Below, piece by piece: positions 7,647-15,659 of a DNA stretch of 64,000 bases. How positions within the stretch are numbered: position 1 is the stretch's first letter; the number at the start of each line of letters is the position of its first letter. The notes beneath the pieces are model-generated. The model was not told the origin of the DNA and searched no databases. It saw only the letters and a list, made by a program, of their open reading frames with translations. The position numbers and the translations under genes were made by a program. Source of the DNA: CAYVQE01 sp964633205 (lineage in GTDB: Bacteria; Myxococcota; B64-G9); contig CAZWFN010000008.1 in assembly GCA_964633205.1 (NCBI GenBank), forward strand, positions 17,451-81,450. Reading direction: 5' to 3'.

Positions 7647-9329
7647 ATGCCCCGGCGATGCGCAGCGCTGTTGCTCGGCTGGTTGACCGCCTGGGCCGGT
7701 CTGCCCAGCTGCGGCCGGGCGCCGGATGACTTCCTGCCGCCGCTGCTGCTGGACACCGGCGGGCTGGAGCCGGCGGTCGCGCTGGATGGCGGCGGCCTGC
7801 TGGCCGGCGATGCGGTCGAGGCCGACTTCGGCGGCGCCCGACTGCGCGGCCACGTGCTGGCGGTGGCCGGCGACACCCGGCTGCGGCTGATATTGTCAGC
7901 CGCGGGTCGCGCCGGGCTGGCGCTCTATGGTCCGCGTTCGCCGCAGGGCCTGTTCGGCACCGCCCTGCGCTGGAACGCGGCCGCCGCCGGCGGCGCGGCG
8001 GTGTTGGACAGCGAGCCGCTGCCCGCCGGCGACTACCTGGTGCTGGCCGCCGACCTCGACGGTGCCGGCGCAGCCTACCGGCTGGCGGTCGAATGCAGCC
8101 ACGGCTGTGGCCCGCCCGATTGCCCGCCGCTGGTCTGCGGCCGCTACTGCGCCGCCGGCCTGGCCCGCGACGCCGGCGGCTGCGCCCGCTGCGCCTGCAA
8201 CGCCGGTTGCAGCCAGGACGCGGATTGCCCGCTGGGCTTCGTCTGCCGCGACGGTCTGTGCCGGGCCGAGCAGCCGGACTGCGCCTGCAGCGCCGAGCCC
8301 TATGCACCGGTGTGCGGCGACGACGGGGTGACCTACGCCAACGACTGCGAGCGGCGCTGCGCCGGCGCCGGGCTGGCCGCCGCCGGGGCCTGCGGCGCCA
8401 GCGCCTGCCGCAGCGATGCCGACTGCCCGCCGGGGATGCGCTGTGAGGCCGGCGACTGTCGCGCGGACTGCGACTGCTCCGGCCAGGCCTTGGCGCCGGT
8501 CTGCGGCAGCGACGGCCAGACCTACCCCAACGACTGCGAACGGCGCTGCGCCGGGGTGGGCCTGGCCCATCTGGGCGCCTGCGACCAGTGCGGCGCCGAG
8601 GTCTGTGGCGACGGGCTGGACAACGACTGCGACGGCTACGTCGACGAGGGCTGTGACGGGGGTTGTAGCAGCGATGCCGACTGCTCGGCCGGGCGTATCT
8701 GCCTGGCCGGTACCTGCGCCGCGGCCCTGCCCTGCAGCGCCGACGCGGACTGCCCACTGGGCCAGATCTGCAGCGCCGGCGTCTGCCGGCCGCAGCAAGG
8801 CTGCGCGCCCGAGGTCTGCGGCAACGGGCTGGACGACGACTGCGACGGGCAAATCGACGAGGGCTGCCCGGCCTGCCGTTCGGACGCCGACTGCGCGCCG
8901 GACGAGATCTGCCAGGTGGACAGCGGCCGCTGCGCGCCGGCCTGCCAGCCGCAGCCCGAGACCTGCAACGGCGCCGACGACGACTGCGACGGCCTGATCG
9001 ACGAGGACTTCGATTTCTCGTCCGACCCCGACCACTGCGGCGGCTGCGGCCAGAGCGTGGCCTTCACCATCACCCTCGACGCCGAGCTGGCCGAGCGCCT
9101 GGCCGGCCAACCGGCCTATCCCAGCCAGATCCAGTTCGGCGCCGGCGCTGCGCTGCGCGCCTTCCACAGCGACGGCGCTGGGACGCTGGCGGCCGAGGTG
9201 CTGATCTCGCCGCTGGCCGAGGAGGGCGAGCGGCAGGCGCTGCTGGTGTTCGCCTGCGGCGACGGCCGGGCCGAGGCGCAGGGCCGCTACTGGGTGCTGC
9301 CGGCCCTGCCCGCGGCGGGTGACAACTGA
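7647..9329 (+). CDS. Surface lipoprotein with two Kazal domains and MopE-type metal-binding repeats
   Basis: 560 residues. A lipoprotein signal peptide (lipobox LPSC) is followed by a beta-sandwich region of the prepeptidase C-terminal type (~25-150). Two Kazal-type domains lie at ~211-250 (core PVCGDDGVTYANDC) and ~274-312 (core PVCGSDGQTYPNDC), mixed with Dickkopf-like SDADC repeats. Three MopE-type motifs of the form DNDCDGYVDEGC lie at ~320-470, and a Cys-poor C-terminal beta domain ends the protein. Kazal folds usually inhibit serine proteases. The MopE motif is annotated as putative metal-binding. The start is supported by GAGGAGAGGGC. The stop codon lies inside a degenerate dyad (9321-9336). 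Confidence 0.85.
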   Translation: MPRRCAALLLGWLTAWAGLPSCGRAPDDFLPPLLLDTGGLEPAVALDGGGLLAGDAVEADFGGARLRGHVLAVAGDTRLRLILSAAGRAGLALYGPRSPQGLFGTALRWNAAAAGGAAVLDSEPLPAGDYLVLAADLDGAGAAYRLAVECSHGCGPPDCPPLVCGRYCAAGLARDAGGCARCACNAGCSQDADCPLGFVCRDGLCRAEQPDCACSAEPYAPVCGDDGVTYANDCERRCAGAGLAAAGACGASACRSDADCPPGMRCEAGDCRADCDCSGQALAPVCGSDGQTYPNDCERRCAGVGLAHLGACDQCGAEVCGDGLDNDCDGYVDEGCDGGCSSDADCSAGRICLAGTCAAALPCSADADCPLGQICSAGVCRPQQGCAPEVCGNGLDDDCDGQIDEGCPACRSDADCAPDEICQVDSGRCAPACQPQPETCNGADDDCDGLIDEDFDFSSDPDHCGGCGQSVAFTITLDAELAERLAGQPAYPSQIQFGAGAALRAFHSDGAGTLAAEVLISPLAEEGERQALLVFACGDGRAEAQGRYWVLPALPAAGDN

Positions 9330-9336
9330 GCTTGTC
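9321..9336 (+). promoter_or_regulatory. Degenerate copy of the GACAAGC dyad (distal)
   Basis: GACAACTGAGCTTGTC matches the perfect dyad at 13 of 16 positions and includes the TGA stop of the upstream gene. It lies 97 bp before the perfect copy at 9418, mirroring the 7390/7477 pair. Confidence 0.4.
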
Positions 9337-9417
9337 GCCGGCGGGCGGGGCCGCCCAGCGCCCAACGAAGCTGAAAATCACACCATATCGAAAGCTTGCG
9401 AATGAAGCGGGCCCGGC

Positions 9418-9433
9418 GACAAGCGGGCTTGTC
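9418..9433 (+). promoter_or_regulatory. Perfect 16-bp dyad, second copy
   Basis: GACAAGCGGGCTTGTC, identical to 7477-7492. It is centred ~110 bp upstream of the -24 GG at 9536, about -135 from the predicted start site. Recurrence of a perfect 16-bp palindrome in the same position relative to two similar promoters suggests a shared regulator, plausibly the FHA-sigma54 activator encoded at 14089. Confidence 0.55.
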
Positions 9434-9534
9434 ACGGCCGGGCCTGACCGGCGGCCGCCAGCAGAGCCTGGACAATCCGAATATCCATCACATTCCCAGG
9501 GGCTTGCAATCCAGGCCATACCGGCCGGGCCCTT

Positions 9535-9550
9535 TGGCACAACCCTCGCA
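9535..9550 (+). promoter_or_regulatory. Candidate sigma54 promoter for the second MopE lipoprotein
   Basis: TGGCACA-ACCC-TCGCA carries the full TGGCAC half and differs from TTGCA at one base. GG (9536-9537) and GC (9548-9549) have the required 12-bp spacing. The predicted start site is near 9561, leaving a leader of about 85 nt. Confidence 0.6.
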
Positions 9551-9644
9551 GAACAACCGCAACGACGACGCAGCCACGACGTCCGGGCCCAAATGCCGCG
9601 GACGGCGCAACGAACACACCCGATGCTTTGGGGAGGATTGAACG

Positions 9645-11183
9645 ATGACGAACTGTGGACGCCTTGGCATTCGACTCGGTCTGATCGGCCTGGCAGCGCT
9701 GCTGGCGGCCGGCTGCGGTGACGGCGACGACGCTTACCAGCCCCCGGCGCTGGGCAGCGACAGCGAGGGGCTGAGCATCGACGAGGCGCCGCTGGGCCGC
9801 GGCGGGGCGGCCGAGGGCGACTTCGCCGAGCCGGGCAGCTACCTGGGCTACCTGCTGCAGGCCGGCGCCGGCGAGGTCTACGACCTGGAGCTGGAGCGGC
9901 TGTCCGGCGACGACGTGGCCGCTCTGGCGCTCTACCGCCACCAGCAAGGCGGCTGGGGCGAGGCTTTGGCCTGGGCCACCGCCGACGCCGAGTCGATCGG
10001 CATCGGCGGCTGGAGCGCACCGGAGAGCGGCACCTACTTGATCCTGGTCGAGGTGGTCGCCGGCAGCGGCCAGGGCCGCTTCGCGCTGCGCGTCGACTGC
10101 ACCGCCGGCTGCGGCGATGCCGACGCCTGCGCCAGCGACGCCGACTGCGCGCAAGGCCAGGTGTGCTGGGCCGGGCTGTGCATCGACGACGGTATCGAAT
10201 GCCGCGCCGACGCCGACTGCCCCGCCGGCGAGGTCTGCCGCCAGGGCCTGTGCCAGGTGGGCTGTGAACCGCAGGCCGAGGTCTGCGGCGACGGGCTGGA
10301 CAACGACTGCGACGGGCTGGTCGACGAGGGCTGCGGCGCGGTCTGCCAAACCGATGCCGACTGCGCCCCGAGCGAGCTGTGCCAGGACGGCCGCTGCGTC
10401 CAGGCCTGCTTCTGCGTCAGCGACGCCGACTGCCCCGCCGGCACCCTGTGCACCGACTGCCAGTGCCTGCCGGTCGACTGCCGGACCGACGACGACTGCA
10501 CCCCGGGCTGGCGGTGCGCCGACGGCCAGTGCATCCCGGACGGCTGCAGCAGCGACGCCGACTGCGGCCCGGACCAGGTCTGTCGCGACCGCATCTGCCA
10601 GGACGCCTGCCATCCCGAGCCCGAGGTCTGCGACGGGCTGGACAACGACTGCGACGGCCAGGTGGACGAGGACTTCGACTTCAGCAGCGATCCGCAGCAC
10701 TGCGGCGGCTGCGGCCAGGCCTGCGCCGCCGGCGAGAGCTGCAGCGACGGCCGCTGCATTCCCACCGGCTGCGCCAGCGACGCCGACTGCGCCGCCGGCC
10801 AGGTCTGCGTTGCAGGCGAGTGCGCGGCCACCTGCGTCGCCGACGCCGACTGCCCGGCCGGCCAGGTCTGCCGCGACCGCATCTGCCAGGACGCCTGCCA
10901 GCCCGAGCCCGAGGTCTGCGACGGGCTGGACAACGACTGCGACGGCCAGGTGGACGAGGACTTCGACTTCTCCACCGACCCGGATCACTGCGGCGGCTGC
11001 GGCCAGGCCTGCGCCGCCGGCCAGACCTGCAGCGACGGCCAGTGCGTCGCCGCCTGCAGCGAGGACGCCGACTGCGCCGCCGGCGAGGCCTGCGTCGACG
11101 GCGTCTGCGGCTTGGCCTGCAACAGCGACGCCGACTGTCCGCGCGACCAGATCTGCCTGGCCGGCATCTGCCAGTTCGACTGA
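9645..11183 (+). CDS. Cys-rich MopE-type putative metal-binding lipoprotein
   Basis: 512 residues. Signal peptide with lipobox AAGC, then a prepeptidase C-terminal-like beta domain (~45-150), then Dickkopf-like SDADC repeats alternating with three MopE motifs (DNDCDGLVDEGC once, DNDCDGQVDEDFDF twice), each of the last two followed by HCGGCGQAC. It is a paralogue in architecture of the protein at 7647 but lacks Kazal domains. A 96-residue module is tandemly duplicated (see repeat at 10575). It is expected to be lipid-anchored on the surface or in the periplasm. The family function is unproven. The start is backed by GGGGAGG. Confidence 0.85.
   Translation: MTNCGRLGIRLGLIGLAALLAAGCGDGDDAYQPPALGSDSEGLSIDEAPLGRGGAAEGDFAEPGSYLGYLLQAGAGEVYDLELERLSGDDVAALALYRHQQGGWGEALAWATADAESIGIGGWSAPESGTYLILVEVVAGSGQGRFALRVDCTAGCGDADACASDADCAQGQVCWAGLCIDDGIECRADADCPAGEVCRQGLCQVGCEPQAEVCGDGLDNDCDGLVDEGCGAVCQTDADCAPSELCQDGRCVQACFCVSDADCPAGTLCTDCQCLPVDCRTDDDCTPGWRCADGQCIPDGCSSDADCGPDQVCRDRICQDACHPEPEVCDGLDNDCDGQVDEDFDFSSDPQHCGGCGQACAAGESCSDGRCIPTGCASDADCAAGQVCVAGECAATCVADADCPAGQVCRDRICQDACQPEPEVCDGLDNDCDGQVDEDFDFSTDPDHCGGCGQACAAGQTCSDGQCVAACSEDADCAAGEACVDGVCGLACNSDADCPRDQICLAGICQFD
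10575..11150 (+). repeat. Two tandem 288-bp coding modules
   Basis: 10575-10862 and 10863-11150 are in-frame copies of a 96-codon module holding one MopE motif and its flanking Cys-rich repeats. Identity is highest over the first ~185 bp. This is an internal gene duplication and a likely hotspot for copy-number change. Confidence 0.8.
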
Positions 11184-11249
11184 GCCGCTGAGCAGCCTTC
11201 CGGCCGCCGACTTCGCGGCGGCGTTCCTCGAGGCCCCCCCTTCGTTCTC

Positions 11250-11274
11250 GGTTCGTGGTTCATGGTTCTCGGTC
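11250..11274 (+). repeat. Heptanucleotide microsatellite GGTTCNN
   Basis: GGTTC recurs every 7 bp at 11250, 11257 and 11264, with a partial copy at 11271. It lies in the 205-bp gap between the MopE lipoprotein and the kinase. The same gap has a GC-rich hairpin (GCCGCC...GGCGGC, ~11201-11222) without a U-tract. Confidence 0.7.
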
Positions 11275-11388
11275 GCAGCGGCCGGCGACCAGCGAACCCG
11301 AGGGAGATCTTCGCTCGACACCCGGGCGAGGCATTGGCGGTTGGGAACGCTTGACGGAGACCCCTCGGCGGCGGTCCACTACCTCTTG

Positions 11389-13167
11389 ATGAGCGACGGG
11401 GCGGACAGCGGCGGCCGGCGCTTCGGCGACTACGAGCTGCTGCGGCGGCTCGGCGCGGGCGGCATGGGCACGGTGTACCTGGCGCGGCTGCGCCGCGCCG
11501 CGGGCTTCACCAAGCAGCTGGCCGTCAAGTGCATCCATCCCCGGTTGGCCGCCCAGGCCCGCTTCCGCGAGCAGTTCGCTGCCGAGGCGCGGCTGAGCGC
11601 CTCGCTGGCCCACCCGCACATCGTCCAGGTGACCGACTTCGGCCTGCAGGCCGGCGCGCCCTACCTGGTCATGGAGTACGTGGCCGGCCTGGATCTCGAG
11701 CAGCTGCTGCGATCCGCCGAGCAAGCCCGGCAGCCGCTGCCGGCCGATTTCGCGCTGGCGGTGGGGCTGGCCTGCGCGCGCGCGCTGGCCGCGGCCCACG
11801 CCCGGCAACCGGCGGTTATCCACGGCGACGTCTGTCCGGCCAACGTGCTGGTGGGCCGCGGCGGCGAGGTCAAGCTGACCGACTTCGGCCTGGCCCGGCT
11901 GGCGGGCCGCAGCGCCGGGCCTGCCGGCGGCCACCCGGATTCAATGGCGCCGGAAGTGGCCCTGGGCCGGGCGCCGGACGCAGCCGCCGACCAGTTCGGC
12001 GCCGCGGCGGTGCTGTGCCGGTTGGCCGGCGGCCGCGGCCCCTACCCGCCCCGCGACACACCGGCGGCCGCGCTGGAGCTGGCCCGCCGTGGGGCCATCG
12101 AGCTGCCGGCCACCCCGCAGCCGCCGGGCCTGCAGACCGTGCTGAACCGGGCCCTGGCGGCCGATCCCGGCCAGCGCTTCTCCGATACCGACGCGCTGGA
12201 ACAGGCCCTGGAGCAGGTGCGCGCTGCGGCCGGCCTTTCCACCGACGCCGGCGCGGTGGCCCGTTTCGCCGGCGGGCTGATCGACGCCGCCGGGGCCGGG
12301 CCGCCGCTGACCGGCGGCACCCTGGTGGCTGGTGTGGGCGCCGGCCCGAACCGACCGCGGCGGCGACGCTGGCCGCTGGCCGCGGCCGCGGTATTGGCGT
12401 TGCTGGTGGCGGTGGTGGCGGTGGGGCTGGCCTGGCCACCGGGGCCGCAGCGGCTGCCGCCAGCGGCGCCGGCGCTGGCCCCCGGCGCCGAACCCGAGGC
12501 AGAGCACCCGGCCGCAGCCGAGGCAGCCGGCCCCGACCGGCCCCGGATAGCGCCGAACGACACCAGCGCAGGCGACCGGCCAGCAACTGGACCGCCGAGC
12601 GGAATCGAGCCGGCCCCGCCGGCACCGACCCCGGCCGCCGCCAGTGCAGGGTCGAACGGCCCGGCGCCGGCGGCCGACCGTTCCGGCCGTTCCGATCGAT
12701 CCGACCGGATCGCCCACAGCCGGCCGCCGGCGGTGGATCCGGTCGCGGCCGGCGCCGCCGTCCGGCCCGGCGAGCCCGAGCCGGCCGCGACCGCGGCAAA
12801 GCCGACCGTGCCGGCCGCGCCCCGCCGGCTGCGGCTGTGGGCCGGTGCGGCCGTCCACTGGCAGCTCGACGGTGGCGCGCGCCAAAGCGGTCCGCTGCGG
12901 GATGCGCTGCTGGGGCCCGGCGAGCACCTGGTCCGGCTCGGCCACGCCAACGGCCTGCAGGTGGCGCTGCGCCTGTCGTGGCCGGCCGCGGCCGGTCCCC
13001 TGGGCCTGGCGGTCCACAGCCAGCCCTTCGCCGTGCTGCAGCTCGACGGTCGCCCCCGCGGCACCACCCCGCTGGCCGGCCTGGCGCTGGAGCCGGGGGA
13101 GCACCGGCTGCTGCTGAGCCCCCCGGGCGAAGACAGCAGCCTGGAACTCCGGCTGGTGGTGCCGTAA
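11389..13167 (+). CDS. Membrane-anchored Ser/Thr protein kinase with PEGA domain
   Basis: 592 residues. Kinase domain ~13-275: glycine loop GAGGMGTVY, Lys47 in AVK, Glu67 of helix C, catalytic loop HGDVCPAN (Asp147, Asn152), DFG Asp165 and MAPE. The usual Arg of HRD is Gly, as in some myxobacterial kinases, so activity may not need activation-loop phosphorylation. A membrane segment at ~324-351 is followed by a long Pro/Ala-rich linker and a C-terminal PEGA-like domain outside the cytoplasm. The start is uncertain. ATG 11389 was chosen as the nearest to the kinase fold, although its ribosome site is weak. It is followed closely by the barrel protein and the FHA-sigma54 activator. Confidence 0.85.
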   Translation: MSDGADSGGRRFGDYELLRRLGAGGMGTVYLARLRRAAGFTKQLAVKCIHPRLAAQARFREQFAAEARLSASLAHPHIVQVTDFGLQAGAPYLVMEYVAGLDLEQLLRSAEQARQPLPADFALAVGLACARALAAAHARQPAVIHGDVCPANVLVGRGGEVKLTDFGLARLAGRSAGPAGGHPDSMAPEVALGRAPDAAADQFGAAAVLCRLAGGRGPYPPRDTPAAALELARRGAIELPATPQPPGLQTVLNRALAADPGQRFSDTDALEQALEQVRAAAGLSTDAGAVARFAGGLIDAAGAGPPLTGGTLVAGVGAGPNRPRRRRWPLAAAAVLALLVAVVAVGLAWPPGPQRLPPAAPALAPGAEPEAEHPAAAEAAGPDRPRIAPNDTSAGDRPATGPPSGIEPAPPAPTPAAASAGSNGPAPAADRSGRSDRSDRIAHSRPPAVDPVAAGAAVRPGEPEPAATAAKPTVPAAPRRLRLWAGAAVHWQLDGGARQSGPLRDALLGPGEHLVRLGHANGLQVALRLSWPAAAGPLGLAVHSQPFAVLQLDGRPRGTTPLAGLALEPGEHRLLLSPPGEDSSLELRLVVP

Positions 13168-13176
13168 GATGCCGGC

Positions 13177-14067
13177 ATGCGCCCCCCGCCCAACCGCATG
13201 CTGCTGCTGGCGCTGGGCCTGATCGCACTGCCGCTGGGTCGGGTCGCCGGCGCCGATCGGCCGCCGGCGCCGGCCGCAGACGCGTACCGGGCCGGTCTGG
13301 CCTGCTACCAGCAGCTCGACTTCTCCTGCGCGGTGGATCTACTGACCGCCGCCGCCTGGCAGGCCGATCCAGCCGACCGCCGGCGCTGGTGCCGCATCCA
13401 TCGCCTGCTGGCCGAGAGCCATCTGGCCTTGGGCCAGCGCGACGAAGCGGTGGCCGCCTTCGTCAGGCTGCTGGGCAGCCGACCCGACTACGCCATCGAT
13501 GAGCCGGGCGTATCACCCAAGATCCTGGCGGCGCTCGAGCAAGCGCGCCGGCAGCTCGACCGCGAATCGACCAGCGGCCGGGCATCGGCGTCAGGCGCCG
13601 GCCAGACGGAGCATCCGCTGCAGCTCGACCTGGCCGGCAGCGCCCAGTTCCTGGTGGGCCGCGACGCGGATCGGCTGCACACCGGCGGCGGGCTGGAGCT
13701 GGCGCTGCTGTACCGCTACACCAGCCACTGGTTGCTGGGCGGCGGCGCGCGCTGGTCGGTGCATTCGCTGGCCGGCGCGGATCGACAGCTGCACCTGGGC
13801 GCCGGCTGGGCCGGCGCCGGGCCCTGCTGGAGCTTCGGGCCGCTGGAGCTGACCGGCGTGGTCGGCCTGGGGGTGGGTCACTTCGGCGTGCCCCAGCGCG
13901 ACAGCCGCACCGCGCTGCTGCTGGTGGGACGACTGGGTGCCAGCTGGCGGGTCCACCCGCGGCTGGCGCTGGGGCTGTTCTTCGCCCCCAGCGGCTGGAT
14001 CTGCCCCGACGGCCTGGACAGTTCGCTGACCTTCGCCGTGGGGTTGAGCACCGCGGTGCGCTTCTGA
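13177..14067 (+). CDS. TPR-containing outer-membrane beta-barrel protein
   Basis: 296 residues. Signal peptide ~1-26. A TPR-like helical region (~30-125) includes phrases such as AESHLALGQRDEAVAAF. A C-terminal region (~145-296) of short alternating strands ends in Phe (STAVRF), typical of outer-membrane barrels. It starts 9 bp after the kinase stop and ends 21 bp before the FHA-sigma54 gene, so it belongs to the same transcription unit. It could link an outer-membrane event to the signalling genes, but nothing in the sequence proves this. Confidence 0.75.
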   Translation: MRPPPNRMLLLALGLIALPLGRVAGADRPPAPAADAYRAGLACYQQLDFSCAVDLLTAAAWQADPADRRRWCRIHRLLAESHLALGQRDEAVAAFVRLLGSRPDYAIDEPGVSPKILAALEQARRQLDRESTSGRASASGAGQTEHPLQLDLAGSAQFLVGRDADRLHTGGGLELALLYRYTSHWLLGGGARWSVHSLAGADRQLHLGAGWAGAGPCWSFGPLELTGVVGLGVGHFGVPQRDSRTALLLVGRLGASWRVHPRLALGLFFAPSGWICPDGLDSSLTFAVGLSTAVRF

Positions 14068-14088
14068 GGCGCCCGCCGAGGAGACGAG

Positions 14089-15600
14089 TTGATCCGCATC
14101 CGCGTCCAGGGCCGCAGCCTGCAGTTCGATCCGGTCGAGCAACCGGGTCCGATCCCGATCGGCCGCGACACCGACGCCGGCCTGGCCATCGACGATCCCC
14201 ACGTCTCGGCCCGCCACGGCCAGCTGATCCACGTCAACGGCCGCTGGTGTTACCAGGACCTGGGCAGCACCAACGGCTCGGCCGTCGAGCGCAGCGGCCG
14301 GCGCAGCGTCGTGGCCGGCCCGGCCGCAGCCCCCTGGGCGCTGGAGCCGGGGGACCGGTTGCTGCTGGGCAGCGACAACGATCCGGTGGCGATCGAGGTC
14401 GAATCGCTGGACGCGGACGAGACGGCCGCGGCGGTGGCCGGCGTGACCGTGCTGGCCGCATCGCGGCTGGACTCCGGCGGCCAGCTTGCCGAGCGGCTGC
14501 AGGCCGGCGGGCGTTCGCTGGCGCCCTGGCTGGCGCTGGCGGCCCATTTGCTTTCCCAGCGCTTGGGCCAACTGGCGCTGGTGGCCGAGCTGCGCGCCGC
14601 CCAACAGCAGCTCGCCGCCAAGAACCGCTACCTGCGCGAGCGCTCCGAACGGCAGACGTCCGACGAGCTGATCGGCGCTGGGCCGGCCATGCGCCAGCTG
14701 CACCAGGACATCGCCGCGGTGGCGGTCAGCGATGCCACCGTGCTGATCAGCGGGCCCTCGGGCGCGGGCAAGGAGCTGGTGGCCCGCGCCATCCACCGCC
14801 GGTCGCTGCGCCACGGCGAGCTGCTGGCGGCGGTCAACTGCGGTGCCCTGGCCGAAGGCCTGCTCGAAAGCGAGCTGTTCGGCCACCGCAAGGGCGCCTT
14901 CACCGGGGCCCACCGCGATCGCGAAGGCCTGTTCGAGGTGGCCCACGGCGGCAGCCTGCTGCTGGACGAGATCGGCGAGATGTCGCCCGCGCTGCAGGTC
15001 AAGCTGCTGCGGGTGATCGAGACCGGCGAGGTCACCCCGGTCGGGGCCACGAGGACACGCCGCGTCGACGTGCGCCTGATCTGTGCCACCCATCGCGATC
15101 TGCAGGCCGAGGTGGCCGCCGGCCGATTTCGCGAGGACCTGTTCTACCGCATCCACGTCTTTCCCATCCGGGTGCCGCCGCTGGCCGAGCGGCTCGAGGA
15201 TTTGCCCGCCCTGGCCCGCCACCTGCTGGCCCGATTGGCGCTGCACAACCGGATGCCGGCCCCGGCGCTGAGCGATGAGGCACTGCGGGCGCTGGCGGCA
15301 CGGCCCTGGCCGGGCAACGTGCGCCAGCTGGCCAACGTGCTGCAGCGGGCCATGCTGCTGGCGGCCGAAGGCGGCTGCATCGCGGCCGAGCACGTCGGCG
15401 CGGACGAAGAGCCGCTGGCGCGCACGATCAGCGGCCCGCAAGGCGGGCCGCTGAAGAAACGGCTGGCCGAGCTGGAGCGCCTGCTGGTGGCCCAGTGCCT
15501 GGAGCGCTGCGCCCACAACCGCACCCGGGCGGCGGCCGAGCTGGGCATCAGCCGCCAGGCCCTGCTGGCCAAGCTCAAGAAACTGGGGTTGACCGGGTGA
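14089..15600 (+). CDS. FHA domain sigma54-dependent transcriptional activator
   Basis: 503 residues. An N-terminal FHA domain (~20-85: GRDTDAGL, SARHGQL, DLGSTNGS) should bind phosphothreonine. The AAA+ sigma54-interaction domain has Walker A GPSGAGKE, intact GAFTGA at 269-274, Walker B LLLDEIGEM and an arginine-finger region. A Fis-type helix-turn-helix ends the protein (RTRAAAELGISRQALLAKL). The start is TTG 14089, spaced behind GAGGAG. With a Ser/Thr kinase in the same run of genes, the FHA domain probably senses kinase-dependent phosphorylation, as known for FHA-type activators of myxobacteria. It is a candidate reader of the dyads at 7477 and 9418. Confidence 0.93.
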   Translation: MIRIRVQGRSLQFDPVEQPGPIPIGRDTDAGLAIDDPHVSARHGQLIHVNGRWCYQDLGSTNGSAVERSGRRSVVAGPAAAPWALEPGDRLLLGSDNDPVAIEVESLDADETAAAVAGVTVLAASRLDSGGQLAERLQAGGRSLAPWLALAAHLLSQRLGQLALVAELRAAQQQLAAKNRYLRERSERQTSDELIGAGPAMRQLHQDIAAVAVSDATVLISGPSGAGKELVARAIHRRSLRHGELLAAVNCGALAEGLLESELFGHRKGAFTGAHRDREGLFEVAHGGSLLLDEIGEMSPALQVKLLRVIETGEVTPVGATRTRRVDVRLICATHRDLQAEVAAGRFREDLFYRIHVFPIRVPPLAERLEDLPALARHLLARLALHNRMPAPALSDEALRALAARPWPGNVRQLANVLQRAMLLAAEGGCIAAEHVGADEEPLARTISGPQGGPLKKRLAELERLLVAQCLERCAHNRTRAAAELGISRQALLAKLKKLGLTG

Positions 15601-15659
15601 ACACCGCAACCCGACATCGAACCGCCCGGTGGCACCGGGTAGCCATGCGAGGTCTGATC

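Larger units (their letters stand above)
9330..9644. other. Intergenic region with dyad and sigma54 promoter
   Basis: 315 bp between two tandem MopE-type lipoprotein genes. It contains the perfect dyad (9418-9433) and a well-spaced sigma54-type promoter (9535-9550). The gene start is preceded by GGGGAGGATTG. I see no terminator with a U-tract after the upstream gene. Confidence 0.6.

Noticed and set aside
8600..11150. The repeated Cys-motif coding DNA as a CRISPR array
   Set aside because: The repeats are in-frame codons for MopE and Dickkopf-like motifs, irregular in spacing, without unique spacers and without cas genes.
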